DNA of 64,000 nucleotides from Mucilaginibacter gracilis (GCF_003633615.1 NZ_RBKU01000001.1:1178001-1242000); one strand, 5' to 3'; shown: positions 8,278-16,766, counted from the stretch's first letter. Made by a program: numbers and translations. The notes: generated from the sequence alone by a model not told the origin.

Positions 8278-9195
8278 ATGAACCTTTTTTACAAATTACC
8301 ATTACTTTTTTTGTTCAGCTCCTCTGTATCTTTAGCTTACGCTCAAACAGATACAACCACTACGGCAGACACTTCGGGTACAGAAAAATCGCATTTAAAA
8401 ATCGGCGTTAGCTATGTTAACAACAGCGTTTATTTGGGCCGTACCGATACCATTACAACACCGGGCATAACGCCAACTATTAGTTATACCTTAAAATCGG
8501 GGCTATACTTTTCGGGAGCGATGGATTTTGTAACCAACCGAAAAAAGAACACGCTGGACGGCGGCAATTTAGAAATTGGCTACGACCATAGCTTTACCGA
8601 CGACTTTGAGGGTGGCCTATCATTAACCAAATTGTTTTATAACTCAAACAGTACACAAGTATCATCGTCACTAAGCAGCGTTATTACAGCTTACGCTGAT
8701 TATGATATTGCCGATATAATTACCCCGGCAGTACTGTTAAGTTACAATATTGATAAAAGCAGCACCGGGAGCGATTTTATATTTAGTCCAAACCTATCCC
8801 ACGATTTTGATATTGAAGGCATTTTTAGCGATAATGACTTTTTAGTCATCAGTCCGCAGGCGGGGTTAAATGCCGGTTCGCAAAACTATTATGCAGGTTA
8901 TCTTGAAAAGAAAAACCGGATCAGCAAAAAGGTAGCCAATGCGGTAAATGCCGCCTATAATTCTTATTACGATGCCCTGGGGCAATTTAAGCTATTAGAT
9001 TATGAAATAACGGCACCCATAGTTTATAAAAACGGGCACTTCAGGTTTTCGTTTACGCCCACTTATACTTTTGCACAAAATAACTTACCACAAAGCACGG
9101 CTGCCGAAAAAGCAATTACAAAAAGTATAGAATCGGGCTCGCCTTATAAGTCGAGTATATTTTACTTTTCGGTTGGCGTGTCGTTAAAGTTTTAG
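8278..9195 (+). CDS. Outer-membrane beta-barrel-like secreted protein
   Basis: A 305-residue protein with a signal peptide ending SLAYAQ, a Thr-rich mature start, then alternating polar/aromatic strands (for example GLYFSGAMDFVTNRK, HFRFSFTPTYTF) and a C-terminal aromatic strand ending VSLKF. This pattern is expected for an outer-membrane barrel that is inserted by the Bam complex. I cannot assign a substrate. Its stop overlaps the stop of the convergent esterase gene by four bases. The spacer between it and the divergent charged-repeat gene holds no other feature I can support. Confidence 0.7.
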   Translation: MNLFYKLPLLFLFSSSVSLAYAQTDTTTTADTSGTEKSHLKIGVSYVNNSVYLGRTDTITTPGITPTISYTLKSGLYFSGAMDFVTNRKKNTLDGGNLEIGYDHSFTDDFEGGLSLTKLFYNSNSTQVSSSLSSVITAYADYDIADIITPAVLLSYNIDKSSTGSDFIFSPNLSHDFDIEGIFSDNDFLVISPQAGLNAGSQNYYAGYLEKKNRISKKVANAVNAAYNSYYDALGQFKLLDYEITAPIVYKNGHFRFSFTPTYTFAQNNLPQSTAAEKAITKSIESGSPYKSSIFYFSVGVSLKF

Positions 9196-10007
9196 GCCTT
9201 AAACGCCCAGCTTAAAAATTTAGGCATAGCCTGCGCCCATGTGGGCATATCGTGTTTGCCGCCAACCACTTCCAGATATTGTATATCGGCGGGGCGGGTG
9301 TAGCCTTTTAATTCAAGCTCACCTATCAAATCAATGGCATCATCTATCGAATCTATGATGCCATTGTTATTCCTGTCGGCAGTTTCGTCGGCAGTGCCGG
9401 TTTGTATCCAGAATTTCAGTTCCGGTTTAGCCTGAGTATTACTAATAATATGATGCATAATCCGGTCGCCATCATGGTAGCCGTCGTCCAAACCCTTGCT
9501 TCTCCACCAAAACGAACCCGAAAAAGCACCAGCCTTGTCAAATACATCAGCGTTATTCCAGGCAATATCAAATGCGGATAAGCCCCCTAACGAAAACCCT
9601 GCAAAAACTGTGGACGCAAAGGCATTAATCCCGGTGTTTTGCTTTAAAAAAGGTAAAAGCTCCTGTATTATAAATTGAGTGTATTGGCCGGCCTTACTAC
9701 CGCGCTTTTTATAATCGGGTTGGCCGGCGGTACCGTATTCTTGCAGGCGCTCATCTCCGGCGTGTATGGCAGCAACTAAAACAGGCTTAATTTTATGGGC
9801 GTTATATAAATTAAGCAGGGTTAGTTTTACTTGCAGGTTTTCAATTTCCTGCCCATCGTTTAACAGCAATAAATTAATGGCTTCGGCTTTATTATATTCC
9901 GAAGGCACTAGCAGGGTGCAGGTAACATCGCGCCCCAGCACTTTGGATGATAATGTTAATATTTCTTCGGTAATGGCCATTTCGGTAACAAACAAATTCG
10001 GATACAT
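9192..10007 (-). CDS. Alpha/beta-hydrolase, esterase family
   Basis: A 271-residue protein of the putative esterase (Fes/esterase D-like) family. The nucleophile elbow is GFSLGG near residue 145 and the catalytic His is in VVGGKHDMPTW near the C-terminus, giving a standard Ser-His-acid triad. Around residues 205-222 a segment reading DRNNNGIIDSIDDA looks like a calcium-binding EF-hand or dockerin loop, unusual for this fold. No signal peptide is seen, so it is probably cytoplasmic. It is divergent from a second alpha/beta-hydrolase gene and lies beside an amidoligase cluster, where hydrolases of this kind may process the product. Confidence 0.82.
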   Translation of the reverse strand: MYPNLFVTEMAITEEILTLSSKVLGRDVTCTLLVPSEYNKAEAINLLLLNDGQEIENLQVKLTLLNLYNAHKIKPVLVAAIHAGDERLQEYGTAGQPDYKKRGSKAGQYTQFIIQELLPFLKQNTGINAFASTVFAGFSLGGLSAFDIAWNNADVFDKAGAFSGSFWWRSKGLDDGYHDGDRIMHHIISNTQAKPELKFWIQTGTADETADRNNNGIIDSIDDAIDLIGELELKGYTRPADIQYLEVVGGKHDMPTWAQAMPKFLSWAFKA

Positions 10008-10138
10008 CTCTCTCGCTAATAATTAAACAGGGCTGCAAAGGTAAGCCATCTTTGTAAAACAAGCAGCAAGCATCGCAAATATGTTAGATAAGCATTTTAC
10101 ATGCTTAATATTTTCATACAACAGGCCATTTCTAATAG

Positions 10139-10190
10139 TACACACATTTGCACATCCACACACCTGCACATTTACTCATTTGCACATTAA
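10139..10190. repeat. Low-complexity CACATTT-type intergenic repeat
   Basis: Several degenerate copies of a (G/C)CACATTT-like unit occur in about 50 bases (GCACATCC, GCACATTTACTC, GCACATTA). The stretch is part of an in-frame extension of the next ORF but looks non-coding. Confidence 0.5.
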
Positions 10191-10225
10191 AAACAATAGC
10201 CTTATATTACACTAAATTAAAGGCA

Positions 10226-10930
10226 TTGAAAGAAGAATACAAACGTTGGTACTCGCGCAACCTGAGCCGGCACCTTGATATGTTGATTTTTGGCGACCGC
10301 GGCTACCCGGTTATCCTGTTCCCAACCTCAATGGGGCGGTATTATCAAAATAAAGATTTTGGCTTGATTGAGAGTGTACGCTGGTTTATTGAGCAGGGCC
10401 TTGTGAAAATATATTGTATAGATTCTATCGACGAGCAAAGCTGGTACAATAAAGCCATCCACCCGGCCGACCGCGCGCGAACTCATGTTGCTTACGATAA
10501 AATGCTTGACCAGGAACTGGCTCCATGGGCCATGTACGAAACCGGAGCGAGTAAAATAGCCGTAGCTGGCTGTAGCTTTGGCGGTTACCATGCGGCTAAC
10601 TTTGCATTTAAACATCCCGATAAGGTGGCGCATTTATTTTCGATGGGTGGCGCGTTCGATATTAAACAGTTTACCAACGGGTTTTACAACGACGATATTT
10701 TTTATAACAACCCGCCCGATTTTTTGCCCGGAAGCAACCAGGCCAACCTGTGGCAAATGAACATTATTTTAGGCACGGCCCACGATGATTTTTGCAAAGG
10801 CGAAAATATCCGCCTGTCGAATATTTTAAAACAAAAACATATTAACCATTGGTTAGATATTCGCAACGGCACACACGACTGGCCGGTTTGGCGCCAAATG
10901 TTTCCTCACTATTTATCTACCATTAAATAA
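10226..10930 (+). CDS. Alpha/beta-hydrolase, esterase family (COG4947-like)
   Basis: A second esterase of about 234 residues. The nucleophile elbow is AGCSFGGYHAANFA and the catalytic His is in NGTHDWPVWRQMF near the C-terminus. The N-terminal part (RHLDMLIFGDRGYPVILFPTS) is the first strand pair of the fold. The frame opens at an ATG at 10148, but those residues come from a low-complexity repeat. I therefore prefer the TTG at 10226, giving KEEYKRWYSRNLSRHLD at the start. It is divergent from the other esterase and lies upstream of aquaporin and the ATP-grasp/GCS2/amidotransferase genes, in the same direction. Confidence 0.78.
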   Translation: MKEEYKRWYSRNLSRHLDMLIFGDRGYPVILFPTSMGRYYQNKDFGLIESVRWFIEQGLVKIYCIDSIDEQSWYNKAIHPADRARTHVAYDKMLDQELAPWAMYETGASKIAVAGCSFGGYHAANFAFKHPDKVAHLFSMGGAFDIKQFTNGFYNDDIFYNNPPDFLPGSNQANLWQMNIILGTAHDDFCKGENIRLSNILKQKHINHWLDIRNGTHDWPVWRQMFPHYLSTIK

Positions 10931-10997
10931 TTTACCACAACACAAAAAACGAAATAAAAACCCTATATTGTTCTCTAAATCAAATCAATACCGTATC

Positions 10998-11723
10998 ATG
11001 AAAAAGTATTTAGCAGAATTTATCGGGACATTTTCCCTGGTCCTATTCGGTTGTGGCGCTGCTGTTGTCGCCGGTAAAACAATCCCCATTACAGTTGCCG
11101 ATGCACCTACCGGCATTGGCCTTTTAGGTATATCGTTAGCCTTTGGTTTCGCGGTTGTTGTAATGGCCTACGCCATTGGCCCAATATCAGGTTGCCACAT
11201 CAATCCGGCTATTACCATTGCTATGCTGGTAGCTAAAAAAATAGGTTTAAAGGATGCAATAGGCTACGTTATAGCCCAGTTAGCAGGTGCAACTTTAGCG
11301 GCCTTTGCTTTATTAGAAATTCAGAAAGGTGCTCCCGGCTTCAGCATGGGCGAATGGGCCCTGGGCGCAAACGGATGGGGGCCGGGTTACTTAGGCGGCT
11401 ATACCACAACGGCGGCCTTTATTGCCGAAACATTGCTTACCTTTTTGTTTTTATTCGTAATTTTTGCAACCACTTCTAAACTAGGCAACTCAAACATGGC
11501 TGGTTTAGCAATAGGGCTTACTTTGGTGCTTATCCATTTACTGGCTATACCTATAACAGGCACTTCTGTAAATCCGGCACGTAGCTTTGGTCCGGCTATA
11601 TTGGCTGGCGGTAAAGCCTTACAACAATTATGGCTATTTATGGTGGCCCCTGTTGTTGGCGGCATTTTGGCGGCATTGTTATGGCGCGGTGTATTTGAAA
11701 CCAAAGAAGAAGCGGCGGCTTAA
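10998..11723 (+). CDS. aqpZ: Aquaporin Z
   Basis: A 241-residue channel of the major intrinsic protein family with six membrane helices. Both half-helix motifs are present: HINPAITI near residue 63 and SVNPARSFGPA near residue 186. The His in LVLIHLLAIPITGTS and the Arg after the second NPA match the narrow selectivity filter of water-specific channels. It therefore probably moves water rather than glycerol across the inner membrane. I chose the ATG giving MKKYLAEFIGT; the upstream in-frame TTG lies in the leader. It sits between an esterase and the ATP-grasp operon, with no evident functional link. Confidence 0.92.
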   Translation: MKKYLAEFIGTFSLVLFGCGAAVVAGKTIPITVADAPTGIGLLGISLAFGFAVVVMAYAIGPISGCHINPAITIAMLVAKKIGLKDAIGYVIAQLAGATLAAFALLEIQKGAPGFSMGEWALGANGWGPGYLGGYTTTAAFIAETLLTFLFLFVIFATTSKLGNSNMAGLAIGLTLVLIHLLAIPITGTSVNPARSFGPAILAGGKALQQLWLFMVAPVVGGILAALLWRGVFETKEEAAA

Positions 11724-11747
11724 CTACGCATTTTTCCAAAACAAATT

Positions 11748-11777
11748 AGTGTTTAGCTTATTTATAAGCTAAACACT
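11748..11777. promoter_or_regulatory. Perfect 13-bp inverted repeat upstream of ATP-grasp gene
   Basis: AGTGTTTAGCTTA and TAAGCTAAACACT are perfect complements around a TTTA loop, 14 bases before the ATP-grasp start. There is no T-run on the aqpZ side, so it may be a regulatory operator or RNA hairpin rather than a simple terminator. Confidence 0.5.
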
Positions 11778-11791
11778 ACATAAATTTATAT

Positions 11792-12883
11792 ATGAAGAAA
11801 ATAGGAATTCTATTTGGGCAAGAAAACACGTTTCCACAGGCGTTTATTGACAGGGTTAATCAAAAAGCTGTAAAAGGCATTACCGCCGAGTTTGTTAACA
11901 TTAACAAGGTAATGCAAGCCGAGCCGCTTGATTATGCTGTTATTATCGACAGAATTTCGCAGGATGTGCCCTTTTATCGCGCAACACTAAAAAACGCAGC
12001 CATTTGTGGTACAGCAGTTATTAACAACCCCTTTTGGTGGAGTGCCGACGAAAAATTTTTTAACAATGCCCTCGCGGTTAAAATAGGTGTGCCTGTGCCC
12101 AAAACGGTTATTTTGCCATCAAAAGAATTACCTGACGATACCACCTCACAATCTTTCCGAAACCTGGCGTACCCGCTTGATTGGAAAGGCATTTTTGAAT
12201 ACGTAGGTTTCCCCGCATACATGAAACCGTTTGACGGTGGCGGCTGGAAAGAGGTTTACCGCATTGAAAACGAACAAGACTTTTTTGAAAAATATAACGG
12301 AACAAAACAATATGTAATGATGCTACAGGAAGAAGTTGTTTTTGACGATTACTTCCGTTGTTATTGCATTGGCGGCAAACATGTGCGCATTATGCAATAC
12401 GAGCCGCGCAACCCGCACCACTTGCGTTACCAACACGGCAAAGCACCTGCCTCTAAAAAAATACTGGATTTGGTTGAAGGGTACGTATTAAAGCTGAACC
12501 AATATTTAGGTTACGATTTTAACACCGTTGAATTTGCCATACGCGATGGTGTACCTTATGCCATTGATTTTTGTAACCCCGCCCCAGATGCCGATATAAA
12601 AAGCGTAGGCGAAGAAAATTTTGAATGGGTTGTTGAAACTGCCGCCAATTACGCCATTGAACGCGCGAAGGCACAAAAAGACGGCGTTGATAATTTAACC
12701 TGGGGCCAATATGTAAAAAGCGGTGCAGCAGGTTTACCGTTAATTGCGGCAACGCCTAAAAAAGCAGTTAAAGCTGATGTTACTATTGGTGAGCCAATAA
12801 AGGAAACCAAAACGGTTAAAAAGGTAGTTGCGCCAAAAGCGGAAAAGGAAGTTAAGCCTAAGAAGACCACCAACAACAAATAA
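11792..12883 (+). CDS. ATP-grasp ligase, RimK-like, with Lys-rich tail
   Basis: A 363-residue ATP-grasp enzyme, forming an amide or peptide bond through an acyl-phosphate. ATP-binding Lys and Gly-loop lie in FPAYMKPFDGGGWKEV (about 150-165), the adenine-hinge acid in MLQEEVV, and the metal-binding acid/Asn motif in VEFAIRDG and AIDFCNPAPDADI (about 250-270). After residue 315 an extra tail is rich in Lys, Val and Pro (KTVKKVVAPKAEKEVKPKK) and looks disordered. It begins a run with a GCS2-type ligase, a class I glutamine amidotransferase and a second ATP-grasp protein, which suggests a shared pathway. The substrate is unknown. Confidence 0.85.
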   Translation: MKKIGILFGQENTFPQAFIDRVNQKAVKGITAEFVNINKVMQAEPLDYAVIIDRISQDVPFYRATLKNAAICGTAVINNPFWWSADEKFFNNALAVKIGVPVPKTVILPSKELPDDTTSQSFRNLAYPLDWKGIFEYVGFPAYMKPFDGGGWKEVYRIENEQDFFEKYNGTKQYVMMLQEEVVFDDYFRCYCIGGKHVRIMQYEPRNPHHLRYQHGKAPASKKILDLVEGYVLKLNQYLGYDFNTVEFAIRDGVPYAIDFCNPAPDADIKSVGEENFEWVVETAANYAIERAKAQKDGVDNLTWGQYVKSGAAGLPLIAATPKKAVKADVTIGEPIKETKTVKKVVAPKAEKEVKPKKTTNNK

Positions 12884-12889
12884 TAGCTA

Positions 12890-13150
12890 ATGCATGATAA
12901 TTCAAGTTCTTTTTGGGGTTATCTAACAGGTATATTAACCGCCTCATTATTGTTGTTCATAGGATATTTTGCAGTTTTCAAGAAACAAAGATTTATTGAT
13001 TTTTACATATCAAGGGATCCATCTGAGAGATTTAAAAGAATAAGTGAGAAAAGCTGGTATAAATTAAATCTAAATATATGTGGTTCTGCTTGCTTGTTAG
13101 TTGGAACTGCGCTTTTGATTTACACCATATCTTGCGTTATCAATAAATAA
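12890..13150 (+). CDS. Small two-helix membrane protein
   Basis: An 86-residue hypothetical protein starting seven bases after the ATP-grasp stop. It has two hydrophobic segments (about residues 9-29 and 63-83) separated by a basic, soluble loop (RFIDFYISRDPSERFKRISEK). Codon use looks more AT-rich than the flanking ligase genes. The position inside the amidoligase run suggests co-transcription, but I do not recognise a family and see no functional motif. It could be an inserted accessory gene. Confidence 0.6.
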   Translation: MHDNSSSFWGYLTGILTASLLLFIGYFAVFKKQRFIDFYISRDPSERFKRISEKSWYKLNLNICGSACLLVGTALLIYTISCVINK

Positions 13151-13204
13151 GATATTTGTCGGGTGAAATCAAAAATCCATTGGGCAAACTAAATAACGAA
13201 TGCA

Positions 13205-14302
13205 ATGAACGAATTTACCTTAGGTGTTGAAGAAGAATTTATGGTGATAGATCCCGTTAGCCGGGAACTAAAATCGCACGAGCAAAAAATTGTGGATGCC
13301 GCGCAAAAAATACTGGAAGACCAGGTAAAGGCCGAAATGCACCAGGCCGTTGTTGAAGTAGGCACACACATTTGCCGTAACACCGATGAAGCACGCGCCG
13401 AGGTAACCAAACTGCGCCGCACTGTTGCCGGCTTGGCCGGTGATATGGGTTTACGTATTGGTGCTGCTGGCACACATCCTTTTTCGCACTGGCAACATCA
13501 GTTGATAACAGATCATCCGCGTTATTTTGAAATTGTTGACGAAATGCAGGATGCCGCCCGCTCAAACCTTATTTTTGGTTTACATGTGCATGTCGGCATC
13601 CAATCGCGCGAGATGGCTATCCATATTGCTAACCAGGTGCGTTACTTTTTACCACACGTTTATGCGCTATCAACCAATTCGCCTTTTTGGGAAGGGCGCA
13701 ATACCGGCTTTAAATCGTATCGTACAAAAGTGTTTGATAAATTTCCGCGAACCGGCATCCCCGATTATTTTAGCAGCATTGAAGAATACGATAGTTATAT
13801 AAAACTACTGGTTAAAACCAACTGCATTGATAACGCTAAAAAAATATGGTGGGACATTCGTGTGCATCCCTTTTTTGAAACCATAGAGTTTCGCATTTGC
13901 GATTGCCCGATGCTTATTGATGAAACCATGGCCTTTACAGCACTGTTTCAATGCCTCTGCGCCAAGCTATATAAACTGCGCTTGCAAAACATGAACTTTA
14001 TTACCTACAGCCGTGCGCTCATTAACGAAAACAAATGGCGCGCAGCACGCTACGGCATTGATGGCAAAATGATTGATTTTGGCAAACAACTAGAAGTAAA
14101 CACCCGTGCCCTGGTTTTAGAACTATTAGATTTTGTTGACGATGTGGTTGACGAACTGGGCTGCCGCCAGGATTTAGCCTATGTACATAAAATTTTAGAA
14201 CACGGCACCGGGGCCGACAGGCAACTGGAAATTTACAAACAAAAGGGAAGCTTTATTGATGTTGTTGATTATATCACCTCTCAAACTTTATTAGGAACGT
14301 AG
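13205..14302 (+). CDS. Carboxylate-amine ligase, GCS2/YbdK family
   Basis: A 365-residue member of the glutamate-cysteine ligase 2 (YbdK, COG2170) family, ATP-dependent enzymes joining a carboxylate to an amine. Typical elements are the N-terminal FTLGVEEEFMVID with its metal-binding acids, HQAVVEVGTHICR, the LHVHVGI strand, and the WWDIRVHPFFETIEFRICD block near residues 215-235. Weak gamma-glutamyl-cysteine ligase activity is known for E. coli YbdK, but the physiological substrate of most members is unknown. It lies between two ATP-grasp proteins and an amidotransferase, pointing to a dedicated small-molecule or peptide product. Confidence 0.88.
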   Translation: MNEFTLGVEEEFMVIDPVSRELKSHEQKIVDAAQKILEDQVKAEMHQAVVEVGTHICRNTDEARAEVTKLRRTVAGLAGDMGLRIGAAGTHPFSHWQHQLITDHPRYFEIVDEMQDAARSNLIFGLHVHVGIQSREMAIHIANQVRYFLPHVYALSTNSPFWEGRNTGFKSYRTKVFDKFPRTGIPDYFSSIEEYDSYIKLLVKTNCIDNAKKIWWDIRVHPFFETIEFRICDCPMLIDETMAFTALFQCLCAKLYKLRLQNMNFITYSRALINENKWRAARYGIDGKMIDFGKQLEVNTRALVLELLDFVDDVVDELGCRQDLAYVHKILEHGTGADRQLEIYKQKGSFIDVVDYITSQTLLGT

Positions 14303-14432
14303 AAGTCAATGATTGATGGATTGATTGACCGAAGGATTGAATAGATATGGCTTAAAATTGGTTGCCATCTTGATAATTACAGCTCATTTATGATTAATAC
14401 GTACTTTTGCCCTATTAACGAAAAGGATTTTA

Positions 14433-15266
14433 ATGCAGACAGATAAAACAGAAATAAAAGCGGCTATAATTGATTTATACCAGGATTACCCCAACCAGGG
14501 TATGCGCAGTTTTCAGGATTTGTTGAAACAGTATAGAACGCAACATAACGTAAACTTAACTTACCAGATATTTGACCTCCGTGGCAAAAACGAAGTACCC
14601 GATTTAAGTTTCGATCTTTACATATCAAGCGGCGGCCCCGGTAGTCCGTTGGATTCCGAAGGCTCTGAATGGGAACGTTTATATTGGAATTTAATTGATG
14701 CTATCGATGGGCACAACCAATCAAACGCAACAAATAAAAAACATGTGCTTTTTGTTTGTCACTCGTTTCAACTGATGTGCCGCAGGTTAAAACTGGGCGA
14801 TGTAAATATGCGTCATTCCGAATCATTTGGCATATTCCCAACGCACCAAACCGAAGCCGGTTTAAACGACCCTTTACTTGAGGGCCTTGCCGATCCGTTT
14901 TTTATTGTGGATTCGCGCGAGTGGCAGGTAATCAATCCCGATGAACAGCGCTTTGCCGAAACAGGTTCACAACTACTGGCTTTAGAGAAAGAGCGCCCGC
15001 ATGTGCCGCGCCCACGCGCCATGATGGCCATCCGTTTTAACGATTACTTTTTTGGCACACAGTTTCACCCCGAGGCCGACCCAGAAGGCATGAAGATACA
15101 CTTTGCCGACGAGGAGAAAAAGCAACTGATTATAGCCGAATACGGGCAAGCCAGATATGACGATATGCTGCAAGGTTTAGCCCATCCGGAAAAAATTGTG
15201 CTTACTCATAAAACTATTATACCTAAATTTATACAACAGGCTTTGCAAAGCTTACAGGAGGTTTAA
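14433..15266 (+). CDS. Class I glutamine amidotransferase
   Basis: A 277-residue free-standing GATase1 domain with additions. The oxyanion/Gly loop is LYISSGGPGSPLDSEGS, the nucleophilic Cys is in VLFVCHSFQLM near residue 110, and the His/Glu pair is in FGTQFHPEADPEGM near residue 210, so the Cys-His-Glu triad is complete. It should hydrolyse glutamine and hand ammonia to a partner synthetase. No synthetase domain is fused; the partner is probably one of the adjacent ligases. About 130 bases separate it from the GCS2 gene; the next ligase starts one base after its stop. Confidence 0.88.
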   Translation: MQTDKTEIKAAIIDLYQDYPNQGMRSFQDLLKQYRTQHNVNLTYQIFDLRGKNEVPDLSFDLYISSGGPGSPLDSEGSEWERLYWNLIDAIDGHNQSNATNKKHVLFVCHSFQLMCRRLKLGDVNMRHSESFGIFPTHQTEAGLNDPLLEGLADPFFIVDSREWQVINPDEQRFAETGSQLLALEKERPHVPRPRAMMAIRFNDYFFGTQFHPEADPEGMKIHFADEEKKQLIIAEYGQARYDDMLQGLAHPEKIVLTHKTIIPKFIQQALQSLQEV

Positions 15267-15267
15267 T

Positions 15268-16464
15268 ATGGTTCCACAGGCAAGGGCGGCATTTAACGCC
15301 AGTTTTACCGACGAGAAATACCAACTGCTTTTAAAAAACACACAAAGCGGCCTGTTAAAACCTATTGAATTCCGCCTTGCCGAAACGCCCATATTTATAG
15401 GGGCCGATTTTAGAGACAAGTTGATAACTGCCGGCGATGCCATTATCCAAACCATATTACAGCCCAATTTTAAGCAACTCACCCAAAATGCCATCCCCGA
15501 AAGGTGGAACATACCTAACGAGAACGATCACCCGCATTTTATAGCTTTAGATTTTGGGGTATGTAAAGACGAACATGGCACATTGGTACCCAAACTAATA
15601 GAAATGCAGGGCTTCCCTTCGTTATTTGGTTTCCAGGCGCATCAGGGTTATCATTATCAACAAGCCTTTGGGTTGCCCGGTGGCGATTGGAGTATATATT
15701 TTAGTGGCTTGGATAGCGATAGCTATATTGAGCTGATGAAGAAAACCATCCTGGGGCCATATCAGCCGGATGAGGTTGTGCTGATGGATGTTAGCGCTTA
15801 TGACCAAAAAACGGCTGTGGATTTTTTTGTAACACAAAATTACCTTGGCATACCCATTGTGTCCCTTCAGGATTTAAAGCAGCTGGGCAACCAGTTATTT
15901 TACGAGTTGAATGGCGAACTAAAACAAATAAAACGCCTTTATAACCGCTTAATATTCGACGAGATAGAACACAACGACGAACTTTTAAAAAACGTTATTG
16001 ATTTGCGGCAACCGCTTGATGTGGAATGGATAACCCACCCCAATTGGTTTTACCGCATCAGCAAATACACAATGCCATTTTTAAAGGGAGAATATGTGCC
16101 TCAAACTTACTTTTTAAATCAATTAGATAACATACCGGCCGATTTGGAAAATTATGTTTTAAAGCCCTTGTTCTCTTTTGCAGGGCAGGGCGTTATAATT
16201 GATGTTAAACCCGCCGATATTGAGCGTATAACCGATAAACATAATTGGATATTGCAACAAAAGGTAAATTACGAACCTTCCATACAAGCACCAGACGGCG
16301 GCGTTAAAGCCGAAATAAGATTACTGTACCTTTGGCCCGATGGCGACCAAAAACCTACTTTAGCTATTAACCTTGCCCGGCTAAGCCGGGGGCAAATGAT
16401 AGGGGTACGTTATAATAAAAATTTTACCTGGGTTGGCGGCACTGTGGCGTTTTTGCAAAAATAA
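15268..16464 (+). CDS. Second, divergent ATP-grasp-like protein
   Basis: A 399-residue protein whose C-terminal half has ATP-grasp elements: YVLKPLFSFAGQGVIIDV (Lys and glycine loop, about residues 290-307), WILQQKVNYEPSI (hinge), and AEIRLLYLWPDG plus INLARLSRGQMIGVRYN for the metal site. The N-terminal half is unfamiliar. A strong AGGAGG Shine-Dalgarno lies just before the ATG at 15268, overlapping the end of the amidotransferase gene, so the two are translationally coupled. The in-frame extension upstream of this ATG overlaps the previous gene and is rejected. Likely the terminal ligase of the pathway. Confidence 0.78.
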   Translation: MVPQARAAFNASFTDEKYQLLLKNTQSGLLKPIEFRLAETPIFIGADFRDKLITAGDAIIQTILQPNFKQLTQNAIPERWNIPNENDHPHFIALDFGVCKDEHGTLVPKLIEMQGFPSLFGFQAHQGYHYQQAFGLPGGDWSIYFSGLDSDSYIELMKKTILGPYQPDEVVLMDVSAYDQKTAVDFFVTQNYLGIPIVSLQDLKQLGNQLFYELNGELKQIKRLYNRLIFDEIEHNDELLKNVIDLRQPLDVEWITHPNWFYRISKYTMPFLKGEYVPQTYFLNQLDNIPADLENYVLKPLFSFAGQGVIIDVKPADIERITDKHNWILQQKVNYEPSIQAPDGGVKAEIRLLYLWPDGDQKPTLAINLARLSRGQMIGVRYNKNFTWVGGTVAFLQK

Positions 16465-16604
16465 AACCACATGGTTTGCGTTTTTATATTAAAATAGTAT
16501 TAAAATTTAAGAATAACAGCCGTTTTAATTGATAATAAATGTTGTAAAAAGCTATATGGCTTTACACTGGTTTTAAAGGCAATAATTTTAACTAAGTTTG
16601 TGGT

Positions 16605-16766
16605 ATGAATTTTCAGATTATTATAGTGTTACTAATTTTTGCGGCAGCCCTGTTTTATGTAGGCCGCATGATATATAATAGCATATCCGCAAAAAAAAGC
16701 TGTGGCTCAAACTGTAAATGCGGAGTAGATTTTTCAAATATTGAGCAAACTAAATCTGCTAAATAA
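16605..16766 (+). CDS. FeoB-associated Cys-rich membrane protein-like
   Basis: A 53-residue protein: one N-terminal helix (NFQIIIVLLIFAAALFYVG) followed by a short tail containing CGSNCKCG. This is the layout of the tiny Cys-rich membrane proteins often found next to feoB and thought to assist ferrous iron transport, possibly binding metal through the three cysteines. No feoA or feoB is in the window, so it is an orphan here. The family call rests on this short pattern only. Confidence 0.72.
   Translation: MNFQIIIVLLIFAAALFYVGRMIYNSISAKKSCGSNCKCGVDFSNIEQTKSAK

Noticed and set aside
16593..16600. Exact TAAGTTTG box before the FeoB-associated-like gene
   Set aside because: It ends only four bases from the ATG, so it could only serve a leaderless transcript; no -33 element was seen.
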